DNA from: Pseudomonas izuensis
GTDB lineage: Bacteria; Pseudomonadota; Gammaproteobacteria; Pseudomonadales; Pseudomonadaceae
Length of the DNA: 64,000 bases
Direction of reading: 5' to 3'
NCBI RefSeq assembly: GCF_009861505.1
Contig: NZ_WTFT01000011.1
Coordinates: 187,558-251,557, forward strand
Each line of letters opens with the position of its first letter. The stretch's first letter is position 1. This document shows positions 26,641 through 37,309 of the stretch, piece after piece. Under the pieces are notes generated by a model. That model did no database searches. It was not told where the DNA came from and saw only the letters and a list, made by a program, of their open reading frames with translations. Position numbers and translations under genes: made by a program.

Positions 26641-27396
26641 ATGGACAAGACCAAGCAGACTGCGCCGTCCGCGGTGCCGCGCCATGTCGCGATCATCATG
26701 GATGGTAATAATCGCTGGGCGAAAAAACGCTTTATGCCAGGTGTCGCCGGGCATAAAGCGGGGGTGGACGCAGTTCGCGCGGTCATCGAGGTGTGTGCCG
26801 AATCCGGGGTTGAGGTTTTAACCCTGTTCGCATTCTCCAGTGAGAACTGGCAGCGCCCGGCCGACGAGGTCAGCGCCTTGATGGACCTGTTCTTCCGGGC
26901 GTTGCGCCGCGAGGCCAAGCGTCTGAATGACAACAACATCAGTTTGCGCATCATTGGCGACCGGTCGCGTTTTCATCCGGAGCTTCAGGCTGCGATGCGT
27001 GAAGCCGAGGCCATGACTGCCGGCGCCAATCGCTTCGTCCTGCAGATCGCTGCCAACTACGGCGGCCAGTGGGATATCGCGCAGGCTGCCCAGCGGCTGG
27101 CGCGGGAAGTTCAGGCCGGGCACTTGCGTCCGGAAGACATCACCCCTGACTTGCTGCAGACCTGCCTGGCCACCGGCGATCTGCCGTTGCCGGATTTGTG
27201 TATCCGTACCGGGGGCGAGCACCGCATCAGTAACTTCCTGCTGTGGCAACTGGCGTATGCCGAGTTGTACTTTTCCGACCTGTTCTGGCCGGACTTCAAA
27301 CACGACGCCATGCGTAACGCGCTGGCCGATTTCGCATCCCGCCAGCGTCGATTCGGTAAAACGAGCGAGCAGGTCGAGGCTGGAGTCCGGGTTTAA
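26641..27396 (+). CDS. uppS: Undecaprenyl diphosphate synthase
   Basis: A 251-residue cis-prenyltransferase that makes C55-PP, the carrier lipid for peptidoglycan and O-antigen. The catalytic Asp is in HVAIIMDGNNRWAKK, and the second motif LPDLCIRTGGEHRISNFLLW binds pyrophosphate. AAGGG precedes the ATG 13 nt after frr. Its stop overlaps the next start (TAATG). Confidence 0.97.
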   Translation: MDKTKQTAPSAVPRHVAIIMDGNNRWAKKRFMPGVAGHKAGVDAVRAVIEVCAESGVEVLTLFAFSSENWQRPADEVSALMDLFFRALRREAKRLNDNNISLRIIGDRSRFHPELQAAMREAEAMTAGANRFVLQIAANYGGQWDIAQAAQRLAREVQAGHLRPEDITPDLLQTCLATGDLPLPDLCIRTGGEHRISNFLLWQLAYAELYFSDLFWPDFKHDAMRNALADFASRQRRFGKTSEQVEAGVRV

Positions 27397-28202
27397 TGCT
27401 TAAACAACGAATCATCACTGCGCTGATCCTGCTGCCGATTGCCTTGTGCGGGTTTTTCCTGCTCGAGGGGTCCGGTTTTGCGCTGTTCATCGGGCTGGTC
27501 GTGACCCTTGGTGCGTGGGAGTGGGCGCGCCTGGCGGGTTTCACTGCCCAGTCGATGCGGGCGGCCTATGCCGCTGTCGTCGCGTTGATGCTGTTTGTCA
27601 TGCATATCCTGCCTGGCCTCGCACCTTGGGTATTGGGCGCTTCGGTGCTCTGGTGGGGGGTCGCGACCTATCTGGTACTGACGTACCCGCGCTCCAGCGA
27701 GCAATGGTCCAGCGCGGCCTGCAAACTGGTGATAGGACTTTTGATCCTGCTGCCGGCCTGGCAAGGCCTGGTTCAGATCAAGCAGCACCCCTTGGGTAAC
27801 TGGCTGATCATGGCGGTGATGGTGCTTGTCTGGGGGGCTGACATCGGTGCTTACTTTTCTGGCCGGGCCTTCGGCAAGCGCAAGCTGGCGCCGCAGGTCA
27901 GCCCTGGCAAGAGCTGGGAAGGTGTTTACGGTGGTCTGATCCTGAGCCTGATCATTACTGTCATCGTCGGGTTTGTTCGTGACTGGACCGTTGCCGTTTT
28001 GTTCAAGGGTCTGATCGGCGCAGCCGTGATCGTGTTTATCTCGGTCGTGGGTGATCTCACTGAAAGCATGTTCAAGCGCCAGTCCGGGATCAAGGACAGC
28101 AGTAATCTGCTGCCGGGCCACGGCGGAGTGCTGGACCGGATCGATAGTCTGACCGCGGCGATTCCCGTGTTTGCCGTGTTGTTGTGGATGGCTGCGCCAT
28201 GA
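27396..28202 (+). CDS. cdsA: Phosphatidate cytidylyltransferase
   Basis: A 268-residue inner-membrane enzyme with about seven to eight hydrophobic helices, forming CDP-diacylglycerol from CTP and phosphatidic acid. The family signature near the C-terminus, [20 protein letters not shown], is complete. The start shares one base with the uppS stop, and the stop overlaps the dxr ATG by four bases. Confidence 0.95.
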   Translation: MLKQRIITALILLPIALCGFFLLEGSGFALFIGLVVTLGAWEWARLAGFTAQSMRAAYAAVVALMLFVMHILPGLAPWVLGASVLWWGVATYLVLTYPRSSEQWSSAACKLVIGLLILLPAWQGLVQIKQHPLGNWLIMAVMVLVWGADIGAYFSGRAFGKRKLAPQVSPGKSWEGVYGGLILSLIITVIVGFVRDWTVAVLFKGLIGAAVIVFISVVGDLTESMFKRQSGIKDSSNLLPGHGGVLDRIDSLTAAIPVFAVLLWMAAP

Positions 28203-29389
28203 GCCGCCCTCAGCAGATTACCGTTCTGGGGGCAACCGGCTCGATCGGCTTGAGCACGCTCGATGTCATCGCTCGCCATCCAGAGCGTTATCAAGTCTTC
28301 GCCTTGAGCGGTTTCACGCGTTTGCGTGAGCTGCTGGCACTTTGCGTGCGTCACGCTCCACAATTCGCTGTTGTGCCTGAGGTCGGCGCTGCCCGTGTAT
28401 TGCAGGATGACTTGAGTGCGGCTGGTCTTTCGACCCGGGTGCTGGTGGGCGAGGAAGGTTTGTGCCAGGTCGCTGCTGCCCCTGAAGTGGATGCGGTCAT
28501 GGCGGCCATTGTGGGTGCGGCGGGGCTGCGTCCGACGCTGGCGGCGGTTGAAGCCGGCAAGAAGATTCTGCTGGCCAACAAGGAAGCGCTGGTCATGTCC
28601 GGTGCGTTGTTCATGCAGGCCGTGCGCAAGAGTGGTTCGGTGTTGTTGCCGATCGACAGCGAGCACAACGCGATTTTCCAGTGCATGCCGCGGGATTTCG
28701 CCCGTGGTCTCAGCGCAGTCGGTGTGCGTCGGATCCTGTTGACGGCTTCCGGTGGTCCGTTCCGGCAGACGCCTTTGGCGGAACTGGCGCATGTTACGCC
28801 CGAGCAAGCCTGTGCTCACCCGAACTGGTCCATGGGGCGCAAGATTTCGGTCGATTCGGCCAGCATGATGAATAAAGGGCTTGAGTTGATCGAAGCCTGC
28901 TGGCTGTTCGATGCCAAGCCGTCCCAGGTTGAAGTGGTGATTCATCCGCAAAGCGTGATTCATTCGCTGGTCGACTACATCGACGGCTCGGTATTGGCCC
29001 AATTGGGCAATCCGGATATGCGCACGCCAATCGCCAACGCGCTGGCGTGGCCTGAGCGAATCGATTCGGGTGTTCCGCCGCTGGATCTGTTCGCTGTCGC
29101 CCGCCTCGACTTCCAGGCCCCGGATGAAGAGCGTTTCCCGTGCTTGCGTCTGGCTCGTCAGGCGGCCGAAGCGGGTAACAGCGCGCCAGCGATGCTGAAT
29201 GCAGCGAATGAGGTGGCTGTTGCAGCGTTTCTCGATGGACGGGTTCGTTACCCGGAAATCGCGAGTATCATCGAAGAAACATTGAATCTCGAGCCTGTGG
29301 TGGCAGTCGATGATCTTGATGCGGTGTTCACGGCGGATGCGAAAGCCCGTCTGCTGGCCGAGCAATGGTTGAGTCGTCACGGGCGCTAA
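28199..29389 (+). CDS. dxr: 1-deoxy-D-xylulose-5-phosphate reductoisomerase
   Basis: A 396-residue enzyme of the MEP isoprenoid pathway converting DXP to MEP with NADPH (also called IspC). The NADPH loop [16 protein letters not shown], the metal/substrate segment [13 protein letters not shown] and the flexible loop [20 protein letters not shown] are present. ATG 28199 overlaps the cdsA stop. Two further MEP-pathway genes, ispD and ispF, occur later in this window. Confidence 0.97.
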   Translation: MSRPQQITVLGATGSIGLSTLDVIARHPERYQVFALSGFTRLRELLALCVRHAPQFAVVPEVGAARVLQDDLSAAGLSTRVLVGEEGLCQVAAAPEVDAVMAAIVGAAGLRPTLAAVEAGKKILLANKEALVMSGALFMQAVRKSGSVLLPIDSEHNAIFQCMPRDFARGLSAVGVRRILLTASGGPFRQTPLAELAHVTPEQACAHPNWSMGRKISVDSASMMNKGLELIEACWLFDAKPSQVEVVIHPQSVIHSLVDYIDGSVLAQLGNPDMRTPIANALAWPERIDSGVPPLDLFAVARLDFQAPDEERFPCLRLARQAAEAGNSAPAMLNAANEVAVAAFLDGRVRYPEIASIIEETLNLEPVVAVDDLDAVFTADAKARLLAEQWLSRHGR

Positions 29390-29442
29390 GTGCTGCAAAG
29401 CGTCGGCCCATGCAGCACCTGATAGGAATGCGGAGAAAGTAG

Positions 29443-30795
29443 ATGAGCGCGCTCTATATGATTGTCGGCACCCTGGTGGCATTGGGCGTGCTGGTTACCT
29501 TCCACGAGTTCGGCCATTTCTGGGTCGCGCGTCGCTGTGGGGTCAAGGTGCTGCGTTTCTCCGTGGGCTTCGGCATGCCACTGTTGCGCTGGCACGACAA
29601 GCAGGGCACAGAGTTCGTGGTGGCTGCCATCCCCCTGGGCGGCTACGTGAAGATGCTCGATGAGCGCGAGGGCGAAGTCCCGGTCGATCAGCTTGGGCAT
29701 TCCTTCAATCGCAAGTCCGTTCGTCAGCGCATTGCAATCGTGGCGGCAGGGCCCATCGCCAACTTCCTGTTGGCAATGGTGTTCTTCTGGGTGTTGGCCA
29801 TGCTTGGCAGCGAGCAGGTGCGCCCGGTCATCGGTGCCGTGGAGTCCGGCAGTATGGCCGCCAGGGCAGGCCTGAGCGCGGGCCAGGAGATCATCTCGAT
29901 CGATGGCGAGCCGACTTCCGGCTGGGCCGCGGTGAATTTGCAACTGGTCCGGCGTCTTGGGGAAAGTGGCTCCCTGCAGGTGTTGGTCCGCGAACAAGGT
30001 TCCACGGTCGATTCGCCCCGTGAACTGACGCTGGATAAATGGCTCAAGGGTGCCGAAGAACCGGACCCGATCCACTCGCTGGGTATTCGTCCTTGGCGTC
30101 CGGCACTGCCGCCGATCCTGGCTGAGCTCGATCCGAAAGGCCCGGCGCAGGCTGCCGGGTTGAAGCTGGGCGACCGTCTGCTGGCCCTCGATGGCAAGTC
30201 GCTGGATGACTGGCAGCAAGTGGTCGATACCGTGCGTATGCGTCCTGATACCAAAATCATGCTGCGGATCGAGCGTGATGGTGCTCAAATCGATGTACCG
30301 GTCACACTCGCTACACGCGGCGAAAAAAAGGCGCCGAGTGGTTATCTGGGGGCTGGGGTGAAAGCGGTTGATTGGCCACCGGAGATGATTCGGGAGGTCA
30401 GTTATGGGCCTTTGGCTGCGATTGGAGAGGGGGCTCGACGCACTTGGACCATGAGCCTGCTGACCCTTGATTCACTGAAGAAAATGTTGTTCGGCGAGCT
30501 CTCGGTAAAAAACTTGAGTGGACCGATAACCATTGCTAAAGTGGCGGGCGCTTCGGCCCAGTCGGGTATCGCTGATTTCCTGAATTTCCTTGCTTATCTG
30601 AGTATTAGCTTGGGGGTTCTGAATTTGCTGCCCATTCCTGTGCTGGATGGGGGGCATTTGTTGTTTTATCTGATCGAGTGGGCGCGTGGTCGCCCCTTGT
30701 CGGATCGGGTGCAAGGTTGGGGGATACAGATCGGTATCAGTTTGGTGGTCGGAGTGATGTTGCTCGCTCTGGTCAATGATCTAGGCCGTCTGTAA
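29443..30795 (+). CDS. rseP: RIP metalloprotease RseP
   Basis: A 450-residue site-2 protease of the inner membrane (MucP in P. aeruginosa) that cleaves the RseA/MucA anti-sigma factor after site-1 cleavage to release the envelope-stress sigma factor. The zinc motif HEFGH lies in the first helix (about residue 22), and the third ligand is in PVLDGGHLLFY near residue 397. Two PDZ domains occupy about 115-300. Membrane segments are at the N-terminus, around 98-118, 375-395 and 425-445. GGAGAAAG precedes the ATG. Confidence 0.96.
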   Translation: MSALYMIVGTLVALGVLVTFHEFGHFWVARRCGVKVLRFSVGFGMPLLRWHDKQGTEFVVAAIPLGGYVKMLDEREGEVPVDQLGHSFNRKSVRQRIAIVAAGPIANFLLAMVFFWVLAMLGSEQVRPVIGAVESGSMAARAGLSAGQEIISIDGEPTSGWAAVNLQLVRRLGESGSLQVLVREQGSTVDSPRELTLDKWLKGAEEPDPIHSLGIRPWRPALPPILAELDPKGPAQAAGLKLGDRLLALDGKSLDDWQQVVDTVRMRPDTKIMLRIERDGAQIDVPVTLATRGEKKAPSGYLGAGVKAVDWPPEMIREVSYGPLAAIGEGARRTWTMSLLTLDSLKKMLFGELSVKNLSGPITIAKVAGASAQSGIADFLNFLAYLSISLGVLNLLPIPVLDGGHLLFYLIEWARGRPLSDRVQGWGIQIGISLVVGVMLLALVNDLGRL

Positions 30796-30813
30796 CGTCG
30801 CTGAATTGCGAAT

Positions 30814-30838
30814 CTGCCGCATTTTGCGGCAGTTTGTT
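30814..30838 (+). terminator. Hairpin between rseP and bamA
   Basis: CTGCCGC-ATTTT-GCGGCAG followed by TTTGTTT is a 7 bp intrinsic-terminator-like hairpin in the 72 nt gap. It may reduce readthrough from rseP into bamA. Confidence 0.6.
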
Positions 30839-30867
30839 TATTGCCAGTTGGAATAAGAAAGGACTTC

Positions 30868-33246
30868 ATGAAACGTCTGCTGCTAACTGCGGTTCTCACC
30901 GTATTGATGATCGCCGAAGTTCACGCCGAGTCCTTCACTATCTCTGATATTCGCGTCAATGGCCTCCAGCGGGTCTCCGCGGGTAGCGTCTTTGGTGCTT
31001 TGCCGTTGAACGTCGGTGAACAGGCGGATGACCGACGCCTGGTGGAATCCACTCGTGCGTTGTTCAAAACCGGTTTCTTTCAAGATATCCAGCTGGGCCG
31101 CGATGGCAACGTCCTTGTCATCACTGTAGTCGAGCGTCCGTCGGTTGCCAGTATCGAGATCGAAGGTAACAAGGCGATCTCCACTGAAGACCTGATGAAA
31201 GGCCTCAAGCAATCCGGTCTGGCCGAGGGCGAGATCTTCCAGCGTGCCACCCTTGAAGGTGTCCGTAACGAGCTGCAGCGCCAGTACGTCGCCCAGGGTC
31301 GCTACTCTGCGACCGTCGACACCGAAGTGGTGCCGCAGCCGCGCAACCGCGTCGGCTTGAAGGTCAACATCAACGAAGGCACCGTTGCGGCTATCCAGCA
31401 CATCAACGTGGTGGGCAACACGGTCTTCCCTGATGAAGACCTGATCGACCTGTTCGAACTCAAAACGACCAACTGGCTCTCGTTCTTCAAGAACGACGAC
31501 AAGTATGCTCGCGAAAAACTGTCCGGTGACCTGGAGCGTCTGCGTTCCTACTACCTGGACCGCGGCTATATCAACATGGACATTGCATCGACCCAGGTGT
31601 CCATTACGCCGGACAAGAAGCACGTCTACATCACCGTCAACATCAACGAAGGTGACAAGTACACGGTTCGTGACGTGAAACTGAGCGGTGACCTGAAAGT
31701 CCCTGAAGATCAGGTCAAATCCCTGCTTCTGGTGCAAAAAGGCCAGGTGTTCTCGCGCAAGCTGATGACCACCACCTCCGAGCTGATCACCCGCCGTCTG
31801 GGTAACGAGGGCTACACCTTCGCCAACGTCAACGGCGTGCCACAGCCTCATGATGAAGATCACACCGTAGACATCACCTTCGCTGTCGATCCGGGCAAGC
31901 GTGCGTACGTCAACCGCATCAACTTCCGTGGCAACACCAAGTCGGAAGACGAAGTACTGCGTCGTGAAATGCGTCAGATGGAAGGTGGTTGGGCTTCGAC
32001 CTACCTGATCGACCAATCCAAGACCCGTCTTGAGCGCCTGGGCTTCTTCAAGGAAGTCAACGTTGAAACCCCGGCCGTACCGGGCGTCGATGATCAGGTT
32101 GATGTCAACTACAGCGTGGAAGAGCAGGCGTCCGGCTCGATTACCGCCAGCGTCGGTTTCGCCCAGAGTGCGGGTCTGATCCTCGGTGGTTCGATCACCC
32201 AGAACAACTTCCTCGGTACCGGTAATAAGGTCAGCATCGGCTTGACCCGCAGCCAATACCAGAGCCGCTATAACTTCGGTTATGTCGACCCCTACTGGAC
32301 TGCTGATGGCGTGAGCCTGGGCTACAACGCCTTCTACCGCACCACCGACTACAAAGACCTTGATGTCAACGTAGCCAGCTACGCAGTAGACAGCCTGGGA
32401 GCGGGCGTCAGCGTCGGTTACCCGATCAGCGAGACTTCGCGTCTCACCTTTGGTCTGACCGCGCAACAAGACAAGATCAAGACCGGCCTTTACACCGTCG
32501 ACGAAATCTTCGACTTCGTTAACAAGGAAGGTGATCAGTACCTGAACTTCAAGGCATCGGCCGGTTGGTCCGAATCCACGTTGAACAAAGGTGTACTGGC
32601 AACCCGTGGTCATTCTCAAAGCCTGACCGCCGAAGCGACAACCCCGGGCAGCGACTTGTCGTTCTTCAAACTGGATTACCGCGGTCAATTGTTCCAGCCT
32701 TTGACTGAGAACTACACCATGCGCCTGCACACCGAGCTGGGTTATGGCGATGGTTATGGTTCCACTGATGGCTTGCCATTCTATGAAAACTACTATGCTG
32801 GTGGTTTCAACTCGGTTCGCGGCTTCAAGGACAGCACTCTGGGGCCACGTAGTACTCCGAGCCGGGGCGTGAACCCGGGGACTGCAGTCGATCCGGACCA
32901 GGACCCACTGCCGTTTGGTGGTAACGTCCTGATCCAGGGTGGTGTAGAAGTTCTGTTCCCGTTGCCGTTCGTGAAAGATCAGCGTTCCTTGCGTACCTCG
33001 GTATTCTGGGACGTGGGTAACGTGTTCGATTCGACTTGCAAGCAGAGCACTAACGCCGATGGCTCGAAGTCCAACACTCAATGTAACGACATCAGTCTGA
33101 GCAATATGGCCAGTTCCGTAGGTGTCGGTGTGACTTGGGTTACCGCCCTTGGTCCGTTGAGCTTCGCGCTGGCGGCGCCAGTTAAAAAGCCGGACAGCAA
33201 TGCCGAGACTCAAGTGTTCCAATTCTCCCTCGGTCAAACGTTCTAA
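30868..33246 (+). CDS. bamA: Outer membrane protein assembly factor BamA
   Basis: A 792-residue Omp85 protein that inserts beta-barrels into the outer membrane. A signal peptide (MKRLLLTAVLTVLMIAEVHA) is followed by five POTRA domains (about 23-420; FTISDIRVNGLQRVSAG opens POTRA1) and a 16-strand barrel whose last strand ends QVFQFSLGQTF, with the terminal Phe needed for recognition. The YYAGGFNSVRGFKDSTLGPR lid/VRGF motif is intact. AAAGGA precedes ATG 30868; nine upstream codons are leader. It lies upstream of its periplasmic chaperone skp. Confidence 0.97.
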   Translation: MKRLLLTAVLTVLMIAEVHAESFTISDIRVNGLQRVSAGSVFGALPLNVGEQADDRRLVESTRALFKTGFFQDIQLGRDGNVLVITVVERPSVASIEIEGNKAISTEDLMKGLKQSGLAEGEIFQRATLEGVRNELQRQYVAQGRYSATVDTEVVPQPRNRVGLKVNINEGTVAAIQHINVVGNTVFPDEDLIDLFELKTTNWLSFFKNDDKYAREKLSGDLERLRSYYLDRGYINMDIASTQVSITPDKKHVYITVNINEGDKYTVRDVKLSGDLKVPEDQVKSLLLVQKGQVFSRKLMTTTSELITRRLGNEGYTFANVNGVPQPHDEDHTVDITFAVDPGKRAYVNRINFRGNTKSEDEVLRREMRQMEGGWASTYLIDQSKTRLERLGFFKEVNVETPAVPGVDDQVDVNYSVEEQASGSITASVGFAQSAGLILGGSITQNNFLGTGNKVSIGLTRSQYQSRYNFGYVDPYWTADGVSLGYNAFYRTTDYKDLDVNVASYAVDSLGAGVSVGYPISETSRLTFGLTAQQDKIKTGLYTVDEIFDFVNKEGDQYLNFKASAGWSESTLNKGVLATRGHSQSLTAEATTPGSDLSFFKLDYRGQLFQPLTENYTMRLHTELGYGDGYGSTDGLPFYENYYAGGFNSVRGFKDSTLGPRSTPSRGVNPGTAVDPDQDPLPFGGNVLIQGGVEVLFPLPFVKDQRSLRTSVFWDVGNVFDSTCKQSTNADGSKSNTQCNDISLSNMASSVGVGVTWVTALGPLSFALAAPVKKPDSNAETQVFQFSLGQTF

Positions 33247-33291
33247 GCGTCTGACCCAAGATAACGACAATGGATTTTGTAGGAGTGCATC

Positions 33292-33795
33292 GTGCGTAAG
33301 TTGACTCAATTGGTTCTCCTGGCTTCCGTGCTGGTAGCGGGTCCGGCGTTTGCCGACATGAAAATTGCCGTTCTGAACTATCAGATGGCCCTGCTGGAAT
33401 CCGATGCGGCCAAGAAGTACGCCGTGGATGCCGAGAAGAAGTTCGGTCCTCAACTGACCAAGCTCAAGGCTCTGGAGAGCAGCGCCAAGGGTATCCAGGA
33501 TCGCCTGATGGCCGGTGGCGACAAAATGCAGCAAGGCGAACGTGAGCGTCTGGAGCTTGAATTCAAGCAAAAGGCCCGTGACTTCCAGTTCCAGTCCAAG
33601 GAGCTGAACGAAGCCAAAGCCGTTGCCGACCGTGAAATGCTGAAGCAGCTCAAGCCGAAACTGGACAGCGCTGTGGAAGAAGTCATCAAGAAAGGTGCTT
33701 TTGACCTGGTCTTCGAGCGTGGTGCAGTGATTGATGTCAAGCCTCAGTACGACATCACGCGCCAGGTTATCGAGCGCATGAATCAGCTGAAGTAA
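33292..33795 (+). CDS. skp: Periplasmic chaperone Skp/OmpH
   Basis: A 167-residue exported chaperone for unfolded outer-membrane proteins. The start is GTG, fixed by GTAGGAG six bases upstream. The signal peptide RKLTQLVLLASVLVAGPAFA is cleaved before DMKIAVLN. The mature protein is a small beta core with long coiled-coil tentacles (about 50-115, rich in K/E/Q). It is coupled in position and role to bamA. Confidence 0.93.
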   Translation: MRKLTQLVLLASVLVAGPAFADMKIAVLNYQMALLESDAAKKYAVDAEKKFGPQLTKLKALESSAKGIQDRLMAGGDKMQQGERERLELEFKQKARDFQFQSKELNEAKAVADREMLKQLKPKLDSAVEEVIKKGAFDLVFERGAVIDVKPQYDITRQVIERMNQLK

Positions 33796-33798
33796 TCC

Positions 33799-34854
33799 AT
33801 GACAGCGACCATTAAGCTCGGCCAATTGGCCGAGTTCCTCGGTGCCACTCTTCGTGGCGACCCGGAGAAAGCAATTACTGGGCTAGCCACCTTGCAGGAG
33901 GCTGGCCCAGCTCAGTTGAGCTTTCTTGCAAACCCCCAATACCGCAAGTATCTGGCAGGCAGCCAGGCTGCAGCCTTGTTGCTGAAAGCCGCCGACGCCG
34001 AAGGTTTTGCCGGGAACGCATTGGTAGTGCCTGATCCGTATGCCGCCTACGCGCGTATTTCCCATCTGTTCGATCCAAAACCCAAGGCAGCTGCCGGCAT
34101 TCATCCGACGGCGGTGATTGCGGTGGACGCGGTGGTGGATCCGGCGGCGAGCATCGGTGCCTTTGTGGTCATCGAAAGCGGCGCGCGAATTGATGCAGGT
34201 ACGACCATCGGCGCGCATTGCTTCATCGGTGCCCGTAGCGTGATCGGCGAAGGTGGCTGGCTCGCGCCGCGCGTCACCCTGTATCACGACGTTCGCGTCG
34301 GCAAACGGGTGGTGATTCAGTCCGGTGCCGTGCTCGGTGGCGAAGGCTTCGGGTTTGCCAACGAGAAAGGTATCTGGCAGAAAATTGCCCAGATCGGTGG
34401 TGTATTGGTTGGCGATGACGTGGAGATCGGTGTGAATACCGCCATCGACCGAGGCGCGCTGGCCGATACCATCATTGGTAATGGTGTGAAGCTCGACAAC
34501 CAGATTCAGATCGCCCACAACGTTCAGGTGGGTGATCACACCGCCATGGCTGCGTGCGTGGGGATCTCCGGCAGCACCAAAATCGGCAAGCATTGCATGC
34601 TCGCCGGTGGCGTAGGGCTGGTGGGGCATATCGATATTTGCGACAACGTTTTCATCACCGGGATGACCATGGTGACTCACTCGATCACCGAGCCGGGCGC
34701 CTATTCTTCCGGTACGGCGATGCAGCCGGCAGCCGAGTGGCGCAAAAGCGCGGCACGTATCCGTCAGCTCGATGACATCGCGCGGCGGTTGCGACAGCTG
34801 GAAAAGCAAGCAGGGGAAGTGACCCCTGGCGGTAATGCTTCATCAGATGGCTGA
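33799..34854 (+). CDS. lpxD: UDP-3-O-(3-hydroxyacyl)glucosamine N-acyltransferase
   Basis: A 351-residue enzyme adding the N-linked hydroxyacyl chain in lipid A synthesis. An N-terminal uridine-binding domain (to about 100) precedes a left-handed beta helix of hexapeptide repeats (about 105-310; [20 protein letters not shown] is typical). The catalytic His lies in [19 protein letters not shown]-terminal helix ends the protein. It starts three bases after the skp stop. Confidence 0.96.
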   Translation: MTATIKLGQLAEFLGATLRGDPEKAITGLATLQEAGPAQLSFLANPQYRKYLAGSQAAALLLKAADAEGFAGNALVVPDPYAAYARISHLFDPKPKAAAGIHPTAVIAVDAVVDPAASIGAFVVIESGARIDAGTTIGAHCFIGARSVIGEGGWLAPRVTLYHDVRVGKRVVIQSGAVLGGEGFGFANEKGIWQKIAQIGGVLVGDDVEIGVNTAIDRGALADTIIGNGVKLDNQIQIAHNVQVGDHTAMAACVGISGSTKIGKHCMLAGGVGLVGHIDICDNVFITGMTMVTHSITEPGAYSSGTAMQPAAEWRKSAARIRQLDDIARRLRQLEKQAGEVTPGGNASSDG

Positions 34855-34962
34855 TACCATTTCCATATCAAGTGTGCACAGCCGCTAGACTGCGTCCTTG
34901 ATTTGCTAGCGGAGTGCGCGTCAGTCGCGCGCTCCCAATCTTTACATAGGCTTCCCCCCGAA

Positions 34963-35403
34963 ATGATGGACATCAACGAGATTCGCGAATACCTGCCTCA
35001 CCGTTACCCGTTCCTGCTGGTGGACCGGGTCGTGGATCTGGATGTGGAAGGCAAGCGCATTCGCGCCTACAAGAATGTCAGCATCAACGAACCGTTCTTC
35101 AATGGTCACTTTCCCGCGCATCCAATCATGCCGGGCGTGTTGATCATCGAGGCGATGGCTCAGGCTGCCGGGATCCTTGGTTTCAAAATGCTCGACGTGA
35201 AACCGGCCGATGGCACCCTTTACTACTTCGTCGGTTCCGACAAGCTGCGCTTCCGCCAGCCGGTGTTGCCGGGCGATCAGTTGATCCTTGAAGCGAAGTT
35301 CATCAGCTGCAAGCGTCAGATCTGGAAGTTCGAGTGCCAGGCTTCGGTCGACGGCAAGCCGGTCTGCTCTGCTGAAATCATCTGTGCGGAACGCAAGCTA
35401 TGA
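34963..35403 (+). CDS. fabZ: 3-hydroxyacyl-ACP dehydratase FabZ
   Basis: A 146-residue hot-dog-fold dehydratase of fatty-acid elongation. The active-site His is in [15 protein letters not shown] and the Glu in [12 protein letters not shown]. Two tandem ATGs (34963, 34966) are possible; the first gives the [17 protein letters not shown] start common in Pseudomonas. The 108 nt gap after lpxD contains a TAGACT box (34886), so an internal promoter is possible. Confidence 0.96.
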   Translation: MMDINEIREYLPHRYPFLLVDRVVDLDVEGKRIRAYKNVSINEPFFNGHFPAHPIMPGVLIIEAMAQAAGILGFKMLDVKPADGTLYYFVGSDKLRFRQPVLPGDQLILEAKFISCKRQIWKFECQASVDGKPVCSAEIICAERKL

Positions 35404-36176
35404 GTTTGATTGACCCTCGCGCAATCATCGATCCGACGGCCGTCCTGGCTGAAGGTGTCGAGGTCGGCCCGTGGTCGATCATCGGCGCAGGTGTGGAAAT
35501 CGGCGAGGGGACGGTCATCGGGCCGCATGTGATTCTCAAAGGTCCGACCCGAATCGGTAAGCACAACCGTATCTACCAGTTTTCCTCGGTAGGCGAAGAC
35601 ACGCCGGACCTGAAATACAAGGGCGAGGAAACACGCCTGGTGATCGGTGACCACAATGTCATTCGCGAAGGCGTGACGATTCACCGCGGAACCATCCAGG
35701 ACCGTTCGGAAACGACCTTGGGCGATCACAACCTGATCATGGCCTACGCGCACATCGGTCACGACAGTGTTATCGGTAACCACTGCATCCTGGTCAACAA
35801 CACGGCGCTGGCCGGCCATGTGCATGTGGAAGACTGGGCCATCCTGTCGGGTTTTACCCTGGTTCACCAGTATTGCCACATCGGTGCCCACAGCTTTTCC
35901 GGCATGGGGACCGCCATTGGCAAGGACGTTCCAGCCTACGTCACGGTGTTCGGTAACCCGGCCGAGGCCCGCAGCATGAACTTCGAAGGCATGCGCCGTC
36001 GCGGTTTCAGCGAAGATGCCATCCATGCCTTGCGACGTGCCTATAAAACGGTCTACCGCCAGGGCCTGACTGTTGAGCAGGCGCTGGCCGAACTGGCCGA
36101 GCCGTCGATCCAGTTCCCGGAAGTCGCGGTGTTCCGTGACTCCATCCAGTCTTCGACCCGCGGCATTACCCGCTAA
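35400..36176 (+). CDS. lpxA: UDP-N-acetylglucosamine O-acyltransferase
   Basis: A 258-residue trimeric enzyme for the first step of lipid A synthesis. Hexapeptide repeats run over about residues 1-185 ([20 protein letters not shown]), with the catalytic His in [15 protein letters not shown], and an alpha-helical C-terminal domain follows. The ATG overlaps the fabZ TGA by four bases. FabZ and LpxA compete for the same hydroxyacyl-ACP pool, so the coupling is meaningful. Confidence 0.97.
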   Translation: MSLIDPRAIIDPTAVLAEGVEVGPWSIIGAGVEIGEGTVIGPHVILKGPTRIGKHNRIYQFSSVGEDTPDLKYKGEETRLVIGDHNVIREGVTIHRGTIQDRSETTLGDHNLIMAYAHIGHDSVIGNHCILVNNTALAGHVHVEDWAILSGFTLVHQYCHIGAHSFSGMGTAIGKDVPAYVTVFGNPAEARSMNFEGMRRRGFSEDAIHALRRAYKTVYRQGLTVEQALAELAEPSIQFPEVAVFRDSIQSSTRGITR

Positions 36177-36178
36177 CC

Positions 36179-37309
36179 ATGGCTAATCTGCGTATTGCGC
36201 TGGTGGCGGGTGAAGCTTCCGGCGACATTCTCGGCGCGGGCCTCATGCGCGCGCTCAAGGCCCGCCATCCGGCGGTCGAGTTCATCGGTGTCGGTGGTCC
36301 GTTGATGCAGGCCGAAGGGCTGGCGTCCTACTTCCCGATGGAACGCCTGTCGGTCATGGGCCTGGTGGAAGTGCTGGGTCGATTGCGCGAATTGTTGGCA
36401 CGCCGCAAGAAACTGGTGGCGGACCTGATTGCTGCGAAGCCGGATGTGTTCATCGGTATCGATGCCCCGGACTTCAACCTCAATATCGAGCTCAAGCTGC
36501 GTCAGGCCGGGATCAAGACCGTGCATTACGTCAGCCCGTCGGTCTGGGCCTGGCGGCAGAAGCGAGTGCTGAAGATTCGCGAAGGTTGCGACCTGATGCT
36601 GACACTGTTTCCGTTCGAAGCGAAATTCTACGAAGAGAAGGGCGTGCCGGTGCGTTTTGTCGGGCACTCCCTGGCCGATGCGATTCCCCTCGAAGCCGAT
36701 CGCGCCGCCGCCCGCGCCGAACTGGGCTTGCCCGACGGGCCGTTGGTTGCGCTGATGCCGGGCAGTCGTGGCGGCGAAGTCGGTCGTCTCGGTGCACTGT
36801 TTCTCGATACCGCACAGCGCCTGCGGGCCATGCGCCCTGGCGTGCGGTTCGTCATGCCTTGCGCCAGTCCCGAGCGGCGCATGCAGCTTGAAGAAATGCT
36901 GGCCGGTCGTGACCTGCCGGTGACTTTGCTCGATGGCAAGTCCCATCTGGCCCTGGCTGCATGCGACGCCGTGCTGATCGCGTCTGGAACAGCAACGCTG
37001 GAAGCCTTGTTGTACAAGCGGCCAATGGTCGTCGCCTATCGCCTGGCACCGCTGACGTTCTGGATTCTGAAACGCATGGTGAAAAGCCCCTACGTTTCCC
37101 TGCCAAATCTGTTGGCCCAGCGCTTGCTGGTGCCCGAGTTGCTGCAGGACGACGCGACAGTCGAGGCGTTGGCCCAGACCTTGTCGCCGTTGATCGAGGA
37201 TGGCCAGGAACAGACCCGAGGTTTTGACGAAATCCACCGTACCTTGCGTCTGGATGCCTCCAATCAGGCGGCGGATGCGGTACTGAATCTGGTCGGCCAA
37301 GTACAATGA
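36179..37309 (+). CDS. lpxB: Lipid-A-disaccharide synthase
   Basis: A 376-residue GT19 glycosyltransferase that condenses UDP-diacylglucosamine with lipid X. The N-terminal [19 protein letters not shown] and the later [27 protein letters not shown] and [19 protein letters not shown] motifs are characteristic. It starts two bases after the lpxA stop and overlaps rnhB by four. Confidence 0.97.
   Translation: MANLRIALVAGEASGDILGAGLMRALKARHPAVEFIGVGGPLMQAEGLASYFPMERLSVMGLVEVLGRLRELLARRKKLVADLIAAKPDVFIGIDAPDFNLNIELKLRQAGIKTVHYVSPSVWAWRQKRVLKIREGCDLMLTLFPFEAKFYEEKGVPVRFVGHSLADAIPLEADRAAARAELGLPDGPLVALMPGSRGGEVGRLGALFLDTAQRLRAMRPGVRFVMPCASPERRMQLEEMLAGRDLPVTLLDGKSHLALAACDAVLIASGTATLEALLYKRPMVVAYRLAPLTFWILKRMVKSPYVSLPNLLAQRLLVPELLQDDATVEALAQTLSPLIEDGQEQTRGFDEIHRTLRLDASNQAADAVLNLVGQVQ

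Noticed and set aside
30883..33825. 980-codon open frame antisense to bamA/skp
   Set aside because: It mirrors two certain genes with strong GC codon bias. Its composition (long His/Gln/Val/Asp runs) is typical of an antisense shadow and it has no ribosome site.
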